From Ilex aquifolium (taxonomy: Eukaryota > Streptophyta > Magnoliopsida > Aquifoliales > Aquifoliaceae): a stretch of DNA of 64,000 nucleotides. This document shows positions 11,488-25,600 of the stretch, piece by piece (the first letter of the stretch is position 1; every line of letters begins with the position of its first letter). Below the pieces are notes generated by a model. That model had not been told where the DNA came from. It worked only from the letters and a program-made list of their open reading frames with translations, and made no database searches. The stretch covers positions 23,588,811-23,652,810 of the forward strand of contig OX637403.1 in the NCBI GenBank assembly GCA_951799425.1. The letters are read 5' to 3'. A program made the position numbers and the translations under genes.

Positions 11488-12975
11488 TCTACACAGGCAT
11501 TGTTGTTATTGTAATTGTGTTACTGTGACAGTGACTATTATTGCGTCGTTGTTACTGCTATTGCTCATTTTATAATATTACTATTTATGTCATTAAAGAT
11601 ATATTAGTTTTTATACTTTTAATTGTCCTTCAACCCCAAAAAGAACATTCATGTTCTTATTGACCCAAAAGTCCAAAACTGTAGATTTACATCCAAAAAA
11701 ACCCAACCTTAAATTTAATAATTTGGGCCCATAAACATCAATCTCTCTCTCTCTCTCTCAACAAACACCTATAATTCATATAAAGAAAAAATTTAATAAA
11801 AATATTGATAATGATGTAACATAACTTATTGAAGACTTTTTTTAAAAAATGATTATTTCATATATATACTTGATCAAGTTATTTCTTCACTAAAGAGTAG
11901 AGTAAAATAATTTTAAATGCAAGAAAATATTTTTTTTCTTAACTTAGAAAAATTAAAATTAGTAAGCGATGATATTTTAAAATAATATTGTCATGATATC
12001 AAATGCTTCTTACAAACAAAAGAAATCACTCTAATTAAAATACTAAATTGAAAAAAAATATAGTACCAAAACTTGAATATAAAAATTTAATTAGTCATTT
12101 TGCAATTAAAAAAGCAAGAAAAAATAATTTTAAATATAAAAATTCAATATTAAATATAAAAAACCTCATTTAAAGATGCCGCTTGGGCTGCCCCGGTCGT
12201 GAGAGAGGTGAGAAAAGAGTGAAAAAAGGAATCAAAATAAAAGAGATCAGGAGAGAAGAGTAACGGGGGATATTGACATTAATGAGCAGGAAAGTAAAAT
12301 TTTGGGGATGTTTTTTATCCACTAGATCAGTTCAAATTGATCTCAACCATTTTTGTAGTACCCTAAGTGTGCTATTTCTAAAACAGTTGTATCTTATTAA
12401 GATAGCTTTTATGCAAGTTGTAACAATCTGTTTGCAATGCTGGGAGGAAACAACATTGCTTTCGTGGATGATTACAAGGAAACCCTTGGCTTTTTTTTAG
12501 GGCTTGGGATGGATAGGGTAATAAGTACATAACAAAGCTAGTTGCTTCTGGACAAGAGGAATTGGCACCAGTTCAGTTCCTTCAGTTCTGGTCATCATGC
12601 TAGTATTCGAGGCTGCACTTGCTGGGGTATTCTCATTGTTGATCCTGTCGGGGAGACATAATATTACAACACAAAGCCATCAATATACACCTTCCAGTAT
12701 TTCTTCCATCAATATAAAAGTCGACATCCAATAGATTACACCCTATAAAGAAAAAACCATCTTCTTTAGATTTTTTTTTTTTCTTTTTTTAGTTTTCTTC
12801 TATTAGGACTGTACATATTCATAAGTTTCAATGCAAAAAAAAAAAAAAAAAGCAACTCGGAAGACCCAAAAGTGAAGAAATTCGTGTATAAAAAATCTAA
12901 AACCGAAAAAAATGCAAGAAGAAGAAGGAACAAGCAAGTTAGTAAAAAAAAAAAAAAAACCAAAACCGGATTCTG
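11488..12975. other. AT-rich intergenic DNA including the 3' flank of the TOL gene
   Basis: No coding feature is recognised. It includes a CT microsatellite near 11742-11759 and A/T homopolymer runs near 12771-12790, 12836-12851 and 12939-12953. The 3'-untranslated part of the minus-strand TOL gene must begin at 12975 and run leftwards, but no convincing polyadenylation signal was located. Confidence 0.45.
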
Positions 12976-13613
12976 TCACATGCTCCCAGCTCTGCCAGGT
13001 GTAGTTTTTGCCGGCTTAAATTTTGAGATGTCAACAAGGTCTCCAAACAGCTTGTCCTCTGGCTTTGAGGGCTTTCCGGATGGCACATAAGATGAAGTGG
13101 AAACCGAGTAACCCAAATTCCGCAAGACACTATCATCCCTCACTGATAGCCCAGACATTCTCTGATCAAGGAACTGAGCATTTTGTTGCTGGCCATAGCC
13201 ATAGCCATAGCCATACCCGTAGCCATAGCTTGCACCCATTTGGTTGCTATACATTTGTTGAGGATGCATAAAAGACATCTGGCCTGGCTGCATTTGCTGT
13301 GGAACCATACCTATTGACTGACCTTGAATTTGTTGAGGATATGCACCTACAAACTGATTGCTCTGCAAAACCTGGTTATTGACTGCAGAGAGATGGCCAC
13401 TTGTAATAGGTTGAATGTACATACCCCCAACCTGGTCGTTCCCAATAGGTTGCGGTCCCTGAGGATACATGCCACTCGACAATGACTGGGACTGAGAGGC
13501 AGCCACCTGTGTAACTTGCATTTGCTGAGGCTGTTGAGGACCTGCAAATTGGTTATTGTCTGGCAGCTGAGCTTCCCAGGGTGGGGGTGGTAGAGAACCA
13601 CTACTTTGAGCAC
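12976..13613 (-). CDS. TOL: TOL exon 10 (Gln-rich tail and stop)
   Basis: 638 nt to TGA at 12976-12978. It carries [10 protein letters not shown], Gln/Met/Pro-rich repeats, [18 protein letters not shown] encoded by a CCATAG-type microsatellite (about 13191-13234), and the conserved end [20 protein letters not shown]. The acceptor is TTGACAG. Confidence 0.93.
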
Positions 13614-16600
13614 CTGTCAACATAAGAAAATGTATTTTTAAGTTATGGCACAAAAAATATCATATCCCTCACTACGTTTTTGGTGCAGACCCGTGACAAC
13701 TAGCTAAATAACTGCAAATCTTTTGGGTCAAAGTCTAATGTAAATTATAAGATAGTTATCCCAGCATTTTCACATGAATGACTAATCATTCCAAGTAAGA
13801 TGAGAGGACCTAGACAGTTTGCTGACTGCCAGTCATATGTCAGAACAGAGGTGTAGTCAATGATTTCCTAGCATTGAATTTCACTGAAATGATAAATTGA
13901 AGAGAGAATTAGTTAGCAATGTACCATAGACTGGTGAAGGTGGCTGCTGTTTCTGGGTAATCTGGCCATTCCAGGCAGGATGAGAGCCTTGTGCATATAA
14001 AGACTGCTCGTGTTGGGGATACATCATAGTTGGGGCACTTCCACCTAATAATGAGGGTTGTGGAGTCTGAAAGTTCTGCTGCTGGTGGACTTGTGGTGAC
14101 AATGGACGTGTTTGCCTTACTGGTTTGGTTGATTGGGTATTGTCAATTTGAAAAAACATGTCCAAGAGAGCTAGAGCATTCTGCGGAGGCACAGGACTGG
14201 CTGGCTGAGGTTCTCCCACAGGAACAAGAGCCAGTGAATTATCAGCTGTAGGTGAATTAAAGTCATCTCCACTCAAAAGGTCCATTTTAACGTTAAACTT
14301 TGCTGGAGTTGTTGAAAAACCATTACTTGCTGGAGGAGCAGGAAGTGATAACTGTGTCCCTGCACCCACACTGGAGGTAGAACTGCCTCCAAAAGAATCT
14401 TTATATAAATATATAAAACTCAAAATAAAACATGTCAGAACAACCAGAAAATACCTCATCAAGAACACTCTGCGTCTTGTGAAGATTCCGATCAAAACAA
14501 TTTGAAACACATCACTATTGCCACTCAATGGGAAACAACACGTTTAAAAAAAATAAAAAAATCCACAACTCACATATTAAACTCAACTTTAACCATGCAT
14601 AAAAATTAAGGTGAAAATATCAAGGCTGTTACCTTCCGAAAAAAAAAAAAAAATTAAGGTGAAACCCCACATTTGGACACCTCGTTCTAATTAAAACAAA
14701 ATTCACTCACATTCTAAATCAAAAAGGCTTTGCAAAAAAATCTTGCTTCTCAAAAGCAAGGATCAAAAATGTGTTCCATTATTTAGTTTCGGTCAACTCG
14801 GAAATGGAAACGTTTTAAAAACACAATTGAAACAAAGAAATATTAAGAAACACCTGGAAAGAGATTGGAACATAAATTAAAACCTCTTTGTTAATATAGA
14901 TAAGCTTAATAATTGATTAATTGAAAATGTCTATTGTCTTAACATCTATTTATATTAGATAATATCAAGTTGGAGAAGGAAAAAATGGTTAATATGAGGA
15001 ATGCTTTTGTTGGTCAATATCAACTCGGCTGTTTCGAAACTAAACTTAGTTCCTTGCTCAAAAGATACCAAATGATAATGCTTTTTTTATCCACTTTGCC
15101 GCTTTTTGGTTTTTTAAGTAGCATTTGTATTGAGTTTTGCTTTCTGTTTTTTTCCTTTGTCCAAGTTTGTTGTTTTCCTCCCAGCTTAAGTGCATGCATA
15201 GCAGAACGTATTTGCACAAGTAAACTTATATTAGTTATTGGCTAATATACATACAGATCACTTTCACAAAAAAGAACATGCTGTTGCTTTTCGGACAAAA
15301 TATGGTTTGTGCTTAAATAAAGGTATTCGAAAAACCCTTGACAACATTACATAACTTCAAAGAAAAGTTCATTTGAGGTCAGGTACGTGGAAATTTCAAG
15401 TGCAAAAGGGCTCCTAATTGTTGCATGAGATTTTGTACCGCAAAACTCCAGATCTTGGCTTTTAGTAGGGCTTGGACAAAGTAGAATTATAAAACTTAAG
15501 TTGTCAACATAAATTCACACCATGAACATGCAAATTGAGGGCTTGAATAGATTTAAGCAGACAATTTCAACAGAAATCCACGATTACCCCCTATTGAGGA
15601 CTTAATATGATGCAAAGAGAGTGTATTCAAGTGAACTTAATTACCCGCTGCCAGACTGTTTGCTGTCTCCTCCAGTATCAATTAGAGGTGAATCAACAGC
15701 TACCAGGGCTCGAACAGGTTCATGCTTGGGTTTCTCCATCTTAACAGAAGTTCCTGATGCAATTGCTTCATGCTTGGCTAGTAAACGTTGCAAGTCATCG
15801 TTTAATGCAAGTCCTTGACAAAGCAACGATTCATCCCTGAACAAGTAAGAGAAACCACCAATCGCAACTGTCTTGAATGTGATTAAAAATAAAAAAAGGT
15901 CTCCCTCCGAAAAAATTGTTCTCACCTTTGTAAGTATGCAAAAACAAAATGAAAAAGCTTTTGCTTTCAAATATTGTCTCAATCATAAAAAAAATGGGCA
16001 GTCCAATTATGTTTATAAATAATAATTAAAAAAATAGGGGCCCTAAGCGGCTGCCTAAGCTGCTTTACATTGGACTGCCCTTCTAACCATATACCGATCC
16101 ATTCCATTATTATTCGCTCTCATGCAAATGAGCAAACAACTGAAAATATCACACACCCAAACTCCTATCTTTCTTCCACATTAATCTTCAATTTTCAGTC
16201 TGAGAAATTATTTTTATCATGGTTATTAAATTTGTGATCCAGCTCTTACGATCCTTGATCCAATCCTTCGATCGTGAGCTTACACCCCACCACAACAATC
16301 CAAGGTAGAATCCCGATTTTAAAAACCTTAATTTTTTTGCCCAATTAAATTCTCTATTGCCAAGGTAACTCCGCTTTTAGGAGCAAACAGTTCATCACAA
16401 ATCTGAAATCTAATCATCACTGTAAAGAATACTTGGATTAGCATAATTAACTGCTCATATATCCTGCCCAAATCTAGCACTTATAACATTAGCCACTTGC
16501 GAGGCCACCAACTTGATAGTCAGGCTCAGGTCTAGAAATTTCCCAATTCCTTCATTTCTAGTTCTCGGTACAAGGACGACTAGTCCTACACTTTGCCTCA

Positions 16601-19600
16601 CCTCATTGCTCTATATTTTTGGCAAAAAAAAAAATTTATTTCTTATCCAGCAAAATAAAATGAAAGTAACATAAATAATATCGAGAGAAGCATTCAACGC
16701 TATTAAACAATGGTGGATAGTAGGTAGTGGAAAAGTAACACAAGGCCTTACGAAGTCGAGTTAACAAGGTGTACCACTCTTTGCTTGTAGTTCCGGCACT
16801 GTTCTACCAAGTCAACAATAACCTCCTGTCTAATACCCTGCCAACCAACAAGGCAAAGCGATGCTCAGTCGTAAAGAGAAGTATATTCAAAATTTTGTGT
16901 GGGAAAAGACTATGCATAAGTCGGTTTATCAAATTATCAACCCAATAACTAAGGGAATAGAATTCTAAGAAATTATAGGCGGAAAACTACTAGTTTTGCA
17001 CATATTTTGAGACCATGTCTTACCAATTACATCAATCCTCAGATTGATTGGTAATCTTGGGAGACTCCAAAGGAACTAAGTAACAGAGTGACTAAAAATT
17101 CTATTTATCTTTCTAACAAAAACTAAATTTGCTCGCAAGTATTTGATTTACAAGACAGGAACAGATATGTTGTTTGTTTACAAGGACGATGGATTTTTCT
17201 CTCAAGAAAGTCCCAGATCCTCTTCTTTATTCCACGTACATCAATATTACTCATTGAGGTATATGTATCTATATCACACAGATGCATATAAGAAATGTAC
17301 CTCTTTGTTCACTGGATCCAATGCATTCAGCATTTCAGCAAGGACATCCATAATACCACGTGCATTTTGAATTTCTGTCAAGCTGGCAAAAACAAAAGTG
17401 ATTGAAAGTGGAAAATGGTCAGCCTCTAGTAGAAATATAAAACCTGGAGAAAGATGTGCTAGATATTCACTACGGCAGGAAGCAGTATATCACCATGCAC
17501 ATCATAACAGGAAATGCAACATTAGCTATTTTGTCCAAGGCTCAAAGCGAAAAAGTATGACATAACAAGAAACAATAGAATGAAGCACAAAGGACCAAGA
17601 CCATGAGTTACCTAAGAAGAGTTTATTGGAGGTATGAGCACACATTGCACATGCTCACAAAGTCAACTACTAATGGGGTAACAGTCCATAAGTGCTATCC
17701 AGAAGTTGATGCCCTAATAAGATTACATCTTCAACAGTGGACCGATATCTGATCTCCCTATTTTCCACCAATTGTTGCCCAATGTACTCTCCGAATATAT
17801 CCTCTAATTGTGTCCCTATTTAGTTAGATAGAGGGGCTTCACATGAAAAGTATCCTTTCAGACATGTGACTGTTATTGATGGAACTTTGGATAACTGCAG
17901 GGATAGTATAATTAGCACAAGGAGAAAAGGACTAAGAACACCTTGCTTGCGGGGGTGAATTTGGAAGGAAAGGAATTAGGCACTCTGTGAACATGTACAG
18001 ATGCCTATTCAAACATAAACATATATATTTGGAAATGCTTTGCCTCGCTTGAGTTGCTGATGGGTAAATGTTGGGTGTTCAAGAAATGTGCCCCCTCAGT
18101 GCCTTTCGGTGAAATGCTTATTAAAAAATGTTTCTGACAAGCTAACCAATGAAATATGAGAAACTTCCAAGGCACTATAAGGCAGAATGATGCCTGCAAA
18201 ACAAGCTGCTTCAACGGTTAAAGATGACAAGAATTGAATTGGTTATCATTCATAAAACAAAGTGAGGTTTGGTCATCACCCAGTTCAACACACAGCAAAT
18301 TGATTATAATCCCATTCAACAGAATGAAAATTGGTTATCAGCTACTATCTGCTATCAGTTGTAGCTTGAGAGGAATTTCCCGCCAACCCCAAAAGGAAGG
18401 CGCAGGCTAGAAGTCCTGGTTGGACATGGGTGCACTTGTACTATTTATCCTGCATGACAGAAGATGGTAATCTTCCAGCAAATTCAAATTGAATAAATCC
18501 CATGCTCATCACGACTCTCTCTTTGCATATATCACCAAGAAGTTCAATGACCAGAGGAAATATGATCCTCTCTGATCATTTAAGATGCTGTATAAATAGT
18601 CTGGGCTCTATCTCCTGTGCATTCTTTTGCATATAGAAGAGTTTTCTTGTCCCTACTCAACGATTTATATCTTGCATGCTGACCTCATGAGAACCAGATC
18701 AAGGTGCAGCTACAGTGGAAACCATGCGCAGGTGGAACTAAGAACAAAGAGAGAAGAGTAGTGCTTTTGTTTCATTTAGCTAATGTAAGGTTGTTTGCAT
18801 CCTAGTGTCATGGGTGAAATTATTGGAAATTTGTGTAGGATCCAAGTATTTAGTCAAGACTAACTGTCTCCATTTGATGTGAAGGTGTTACACATGACAA
18901 ATGTGGCCCCAGTTTTACTTGGTCACCAAGAATTTCATGTGGCTATAACATATGACTGGAATCCTATAAATGAGCTAAAGATTGTTCAGAAAATTTAAAT
19001 TGTTGAAATTTCTTTGTTTCTCTCCTCTTCAGGTTTAGTTGGTAGTTGGAACACCATAGCTCATAAGTCGAGCAGGTTTTTGCTGGAAATCAGTAACTTT
19101 CAGCTTTACTTTGCTGGAATCTATATTTCTGGCCTTTCTTTGCTGATATCCAGATTTTCTGCAGGTTCTAGCCGTGATCTGTTTTAAACATGTCCATCCA
19201 CCATCAAAACTTCCGATTTTTTATCACATGGGGGCTACATCATGACCCACTTCCTTCTAAATAGATTTATTTATATTATCTAGACAGCATAACTGCACAG
19301 GATACGCAAATTCGCATTGTTCTAAGCAAATTCACTTAGGTGCCATGATTAGACATATTCTTTTGACATTGCTCAAGAAACTTTGATAGTAGTTTTGCAT
19401 TGTCCAAATACAAAAAAGATTGAGCCACCGGTTAAAAAATAGCAAAAAAGCTTTATTACTCGATTCCACTTTTGACCTCATCATTCTCTTGAAGCAAAAA
19501 GAAGCTTGACAATTTACCTAAGGGTTGGAAACTCAGGCTCTGCAGAAGACTCAACTGCTTCATCTCGAGATTCTGGGTTGCGCAGATTTTGTGGGTAAGT

Positions 19601-22600
19601 CGTCAGAGCATGTGTTTGTGGTGGTGTAAACACTGGTGCAGAGCTCTCTGATCTCTGAGGGAATACTGCCCCAATACGCTGTAACAAGGAAGCAGATAAA
19701 TTAAGAGAAGAGAAAGACATAACATGGTAAACAGAACAGCTCATACAAAAAGCAGAAACACAAAAATACAAAGTTATACTGGGGAAACAACAGATACGAT
19801 GATGGCTTTGTTAGGGCATCCAACTTTTTATTTAATCATTCCCTCAAATTCAGTATTCAATACAATAAAATCCTCCGTACACAACTTACCAACAACTCCT
19901 GGTATGCCGCAAAGAATTGGGGATATCTTGCCCTTGGTCCTCCAAAAGCTTCTTGCCATGTATCTATGAGAATCAATATCTTCTCTTTGACATGAAAGTC
20001 AGGCTACAATTGTGCAAAAGGAAAAGTGAGAAACAGTTTTCCAACTCGAGAGACAAATTAAAAAACATGACAAAATGGAGAAACCAAATGTTCGAGTAGT
20101 ATGCTGACCTTCTTCTTCACTATCCTCACCATCTCATGGAGCACGTCTCTCTCAGCTACATGCATATGGACGATGTCCCCACAGTTCTTTACAATAGTCT
20201 CCAATAGCTAAAATAAAAGAAACAGACCAAATGAATGCAATTGAGTCCTTTGTGAGACACAACGTTGTGAGAATGACAAGAGAATGTAGCACTTTTTCCA
20301 ATGCAAAATGACACATTATGAAGCTAAGGTAAAGAATAAATCAATTTTCTGACAAATAAGTTGCTAGTTTACAAAATGAATTTGGACTACTCAGTTTTTC
20401 AATTGACTCAAAAACCTTCTGTAATGGAGCAGCAGCTAGTGGGTTCTTAACCTTTAAGTTTGAAAAAAGGAAAATGAGAAATAAGAAAATAAAGAAGAAT
20501 CATTAATTAGAACATCTCATATTATCGACATCAAAAATCAAAATATCGTTTCGACGCATTGTTTCAATCACCTAAGAAATGGAAACATTTCGGAAACATA
20601 ATAAAAGTGGATAAAAAATTTAGGGATTTATCTTCAAAACATTTCAAAATATTGGTCCAAGTATTTTTAAAGATCTTAAAACGCCTCGAAACATTCTAAA
20701 ACAACGTGTGGAAACCTATATAAACATCTCGAAACAACTCAACATTCCGAAATACCTCAAAACACATCGAAGTATTGGAATATCGATTTAATCAATGATT
20801 CGTTTCGTTCTCCTTAAAAACGGAAACATTTCGACCGTTTCGACCATTTCAAAACAATATTTTCATCGTTGATCGACATAAAAGAAAACCGATTATATTT
20901 TATCTCAACGCTGGTGGACCGTGGACCCTATGTTGGCTGGACCTTAGGCCCAACATAGAGGGTTGACCAAAACCATAGTCAAGGTAAGGGAGTAAGTTTA
21001 ATAAATTATAACTATCTGAGTCAAAATTTGACCAGGTCAAATTATAATTATTAAAAAAAGATAGAATTTGATTTTTGTTGACATAATTGAGATGGTTAGG
21101 TTTTTTATGAGTATCTTGTGATTATATATATGCGCATATAAGAAGTGGATAAGTGTCCACATGAGAAGGTGTTTGAGGATGATATCTTTGGGTGAAAAGA
21201 TAAAGATAAATGAAAAGAAGACACATGTCTAACGACTAGTGTGACTGCTAAGTGAATGTAATGTGTTGTGTTTCTATATAGACGAGTGTGTGTTACGTGT
21301 CTAAACTAAAGCAACACAAAGAAATGTGAGCCAGGTGCAGAATCAAATAAAAGAGAGGTGACAATTCACATTAAAAGAATGAAATGTTTAGCCTTGAAGG
21401 TTTAACAAGTTATCAATGGTGACTCGGTGATTCGATTTAAATGAAATTTGGGATAACTTGAGGTAAGCATCGATTGACAATTTGGGGTACGGAATAGTTT
21501 ACAATCTACTATATCCTAAATCTCTTTGCAAAAAGTAATTTCTTTAGTTGAAATAATAATTATAGTATTAGGGTTAGAATTAGAAGAGATGAAGTGAAGG
21601 AGAGAGAAGTAATGAGACAATAATCAGTGTATGGCTAGGTTGCCCTACACTCTCTATTTATAACTGGACAATATGAAAGTAATTACAATATTACCCTAGA
21701 CTAATTAACTTATGTCTAATATAAAAACTAAGAACTTTAACACTCCCCCTCAAGCTGGAGCATAAAGATAAAAAATGTTCAGCTTGAAACATAAACTATT
21801 GAAGGTAGACCGAATCAATGGTTTGGTAAGAATATCACCCAGTTGATCACCCGACTTAATATATCGAGTGATGATCTCGTTTCGCATTAAGAAACCTCTA
21901 ATAAAATGATAATCCACCTCAATGTATTTGGTACGCTCATGAAATACCGTATTACTTGCGATGAAGATAGTTACTTGGTTGTCACAATGCATCTGCATAA
22001 GGGAAGACATATCAAGTCCCATATCACGAGGTAAAGAATAGACCCATAACATACTCACAAGCAGTATGTGCCATACCTCGATACTCGGTCTTTGCACTAG
22101 AACGTGCAACCACATTCTGTTTTTTGTTGTGCCAAGTAATAAGATTACCACCAACAAATGTACAATAACCAGAAGTAGACCGTCTACTACCTACCCGGTC
22201 AGCATCTGACAAACTAACAACAATTATAGATGATGATGGATGGTATAATAATCCTTTCCCAGAAGCTTGTTTCAGATATCAAAGTACATGGCAGACAACC
22301 TCCCAATAACGCCTACAAGGAGTATGCATAAACTAACTAATCACACCAATAACATATGTAATATCAGGACGTGAACCTCCGTATGCCCTATATCATCAAA
22401 TACTTCACCACTCTCACAATCTAACTTCACTGTAGAGTCCATAGGCACATCAATTAGACGTGAACCAAGAGTCCCAGTTTTAGATAGTAAGTCTAGTACA
22501 TACTTCCGCTGATACAAACCGATACCTTCCTTTAATCGAGCAACCTCAAGCCCTAGGAAGTACCGAAGAAAACCCAAGTCTTTGGTATGAAACTGCTTCC

Positions 22601-25600
22601 CCAAATAGGCCTTGAAGTTGACAATAACATCTGAGTCATTACCACTAATAATGATGTCATCGACATACACAATACCAACAATAATGCCAGCAAAAGCCCG
22701 ACGAATGAAAACTGAATGATCTGAGGTAGAGCGTTGAAACCCAAACTGAAGTACCACAATACTAAATTTATCAAACCAAACACGTGGTGACTGTTTTAAG
22801 CCACATAATATTTTCTTCAAACAACACACTAATTGTTCCTGACTTAAAACAACATAACCTGGGGGTTGAATCATATAAACCTCCTCCTGCAAATCTTCGT
22901 GTAAGAATACATTCTTTATATCCAGTTGATACAAGACCAGTCAAAACTGGCTGCGACAGAAATAAGAACTCTAATAGAGTTAAGACGAGCAATAGGAGAT
23001 AAAGACACAGTAATCTACACCATAGGTCTGAGTGTAACCCTTAACAACCTATCTTGCCTTTAAAAGCTCAACAGAGCCATCAGGATGATATTTCACAGTG
23101 CAAACCCAGTGACAACTGACAAGGTGCTTCGCAGATGGAAAAGAAGTAAGATCCGAAGTATGATTTTCATGAAGTGTCTTAATTTCCTCATCCATAGACA
23201 GTGTCCATCCAAGAAATGTTAATGTCTGTTTCAAAGAGCTAGAACAAAGACAAAAAACAAAACTGATACAAAACAACGAAAGGATGAGAAAAACCGATGC
23301 AAAGAGACAAAATTAGAGATGAAATGCTAAGTACAAGTACGAGAACCTTTTCACAGTGCAATAAGAAAATCAGAAAATAATGATACAACAGGCATCTCAG
23401 AAGAAAAGACCTCGATAGAATCAGATGGTGATCGGGCCCTAGAGCATATGAAACAACTTGCCTATCTGTAGAATGATTGTAAACTTGCAATGGAGGGTCA
23501 AAAGGCGAAGACGGAGAAGAGACACAATCAGGTACACAAGGTAACATGAGCTCCCCCTAACTAGTAGAGATCAAATCTGGAGAAAGAGTAGTTCCTGAAA
23601 TAGAGAAAAAAGAAAATGACTCAAAGAAGGTGACATCGGCACTGACATAATATCGACAAGAGGCAGGGTCATAACAGTAATAGCCTTTCTAAGTACTAGA
23701 GTAACCCAGAAAGATATACTTAAGCGAGCGAGGGGAAAGTTTATCCCAACCCGGACCAAAAAGGTGGACAAAGGCAATACAACCAAAAATGCGAGGAATG
23801 AGACCAAAGGGTGATGTATCAGGATAGAGCAAGAAGATCAAAGATTTGTTATTCAAGACCGAGGAAGGCATCCGACTAATAAGATAGACTACAGTGAGAA
23901 AAGTGTCTACCCAATAAAGTTTAGGTCGTGCATGTTAAACATGATGGTACGAGCAACATCTAAATAAATAACAATGTTCATATTCTGCAACACCATTTTG
24001 TTGGAATATATGTGGACATGTAGTTTAATGAGTAATATCATGATCAGCACAAAATGTATGCATAAAGAATTGCGGGCATTATTAGAACGAAATATCTTAA
24101 TACGTGTATCAATCTGTACAAGGATTTCATTGTAGAAGGTACGAAAAATTTTAGGTAATTCCGAACGATCCTTCATAAGAAATAATCAAATCATACGAGA
24201 ATAATCATCCATAAAGATCACAAAATAATGAAATCAAGAAATATTTTATTCTTAAAGGACCGCAAATGTCAAAGTGAACAACAAAAAAAAAAAAAAACTA
24301 AACTGACGACTCGTACTAGTTGTAGGAAAAGAACTACGATGATGCTTGCCTAATTAACAAGCCTCAGATTTTAACATAACAGAAGGACTCAAATTAGAAA
24401 CAACTTGACGAATCTTTGACAGTGGTGGGTGACCCAATCGAAAATGCCACCAGAAGAGATACATGGTAGCACTGCTGCTCTGGAATCCAAGAAATAAAGT
24501 TCATTATACTCATGACCCAATCACCTTATTTGTTTGGAGGTCTTGAAAATTACAAAAAGATGGAGAAAAAGTCACTGAACACTCTGAAGACTTGGTTAAC
24601 TGACCTACAGATAACAGATTAAAAAAAAACTAAGAACAAATAAATCAAATGCTAATAACATGGATTCAGTAAGGTGGAGATCATTGGTCCCTCGTACTGG
24701 TCTAAAAGAACCATAGCTAACACAATACGAGAGTTAGAAGAACGTAAATTAGAAAACATGGAGGAAATACTAGACATGTGTGTACTAGCTCCAAAATTAT
24801 AGTTGTCAAATCGCGATTCGTATCGTGAATCGGAATCCTAATTTTGAGAATCATGAATCGTATCGAATCGTAAGATTCGACACAAAATTTGAACAAAAAT
24901 AAAAAATAATATTACATATTTAAAATAGACAAAATATTGAATATTGAACATTATTGCATTCTAAAAATAATCAATTGACATAATCACGTCGTCTAAATGG
25001 AAAGATGCTAGTCTTTTGCTTCATTTTTATCTTTTGCTCAACTATTTTCAAATTCAATAACTTGAAAAAAAAAATTTCATACTGACCAACATTTTGAAAC
25101 AAAAAATTAGAACCTAACAAACTACCCATAAAAGAACTGAGATAAAAAATCAACCGATGATGCGTGAGCGTTAGCCGTGACCTTTAGCTTTAGACAACAC
25201 AAGGCAAGCTTTAGACGACTTCAAAGAGAGAACGAGCAAAGAGGTTGAATTTTTATTAGGGCGTGAATTCCTTTACAAACAAAACGGCGTTGTTTTACTG
25301 TTTAGCGGACAAAACGACATCATTTTGGTAAAAATTTGGGTTTTAAAAAAAATGATTGAATCGTGCGATTCGTGCAATGCGAATCGAATCGTACGATTCA
25401 GATGCGATTCAACTCTAAAACGATTATCATATAAGATACGAATTGTTTTGTACCTGTATCGAATAGAATCGTATGAATCGAATCGCGAATCGTATATTTT
25501 TGATAACTATGTCCAAAATCAATAATCCAATATGGTGAAGCTAATTGAGCTGCTACGTTTGCAAAATTATCTACAGTGGCTAAATGAGCAGCTATTAGAG

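Noticed and set aside
13023..13271. Plus-strand 82-aa frame with a HSHSHS run
   Set aside because: It is the complement of TOL exon 10, where the minus frame is in phase with nine other exons.
15641..15982. Extended exon 8 to 15982 as an N-terminal coding region
   Set aside because: The frame upstream of 15836 is non-conserved. The acceptor TGTTCAG at 15837-15843 and phase with exon 7 define the exon start.
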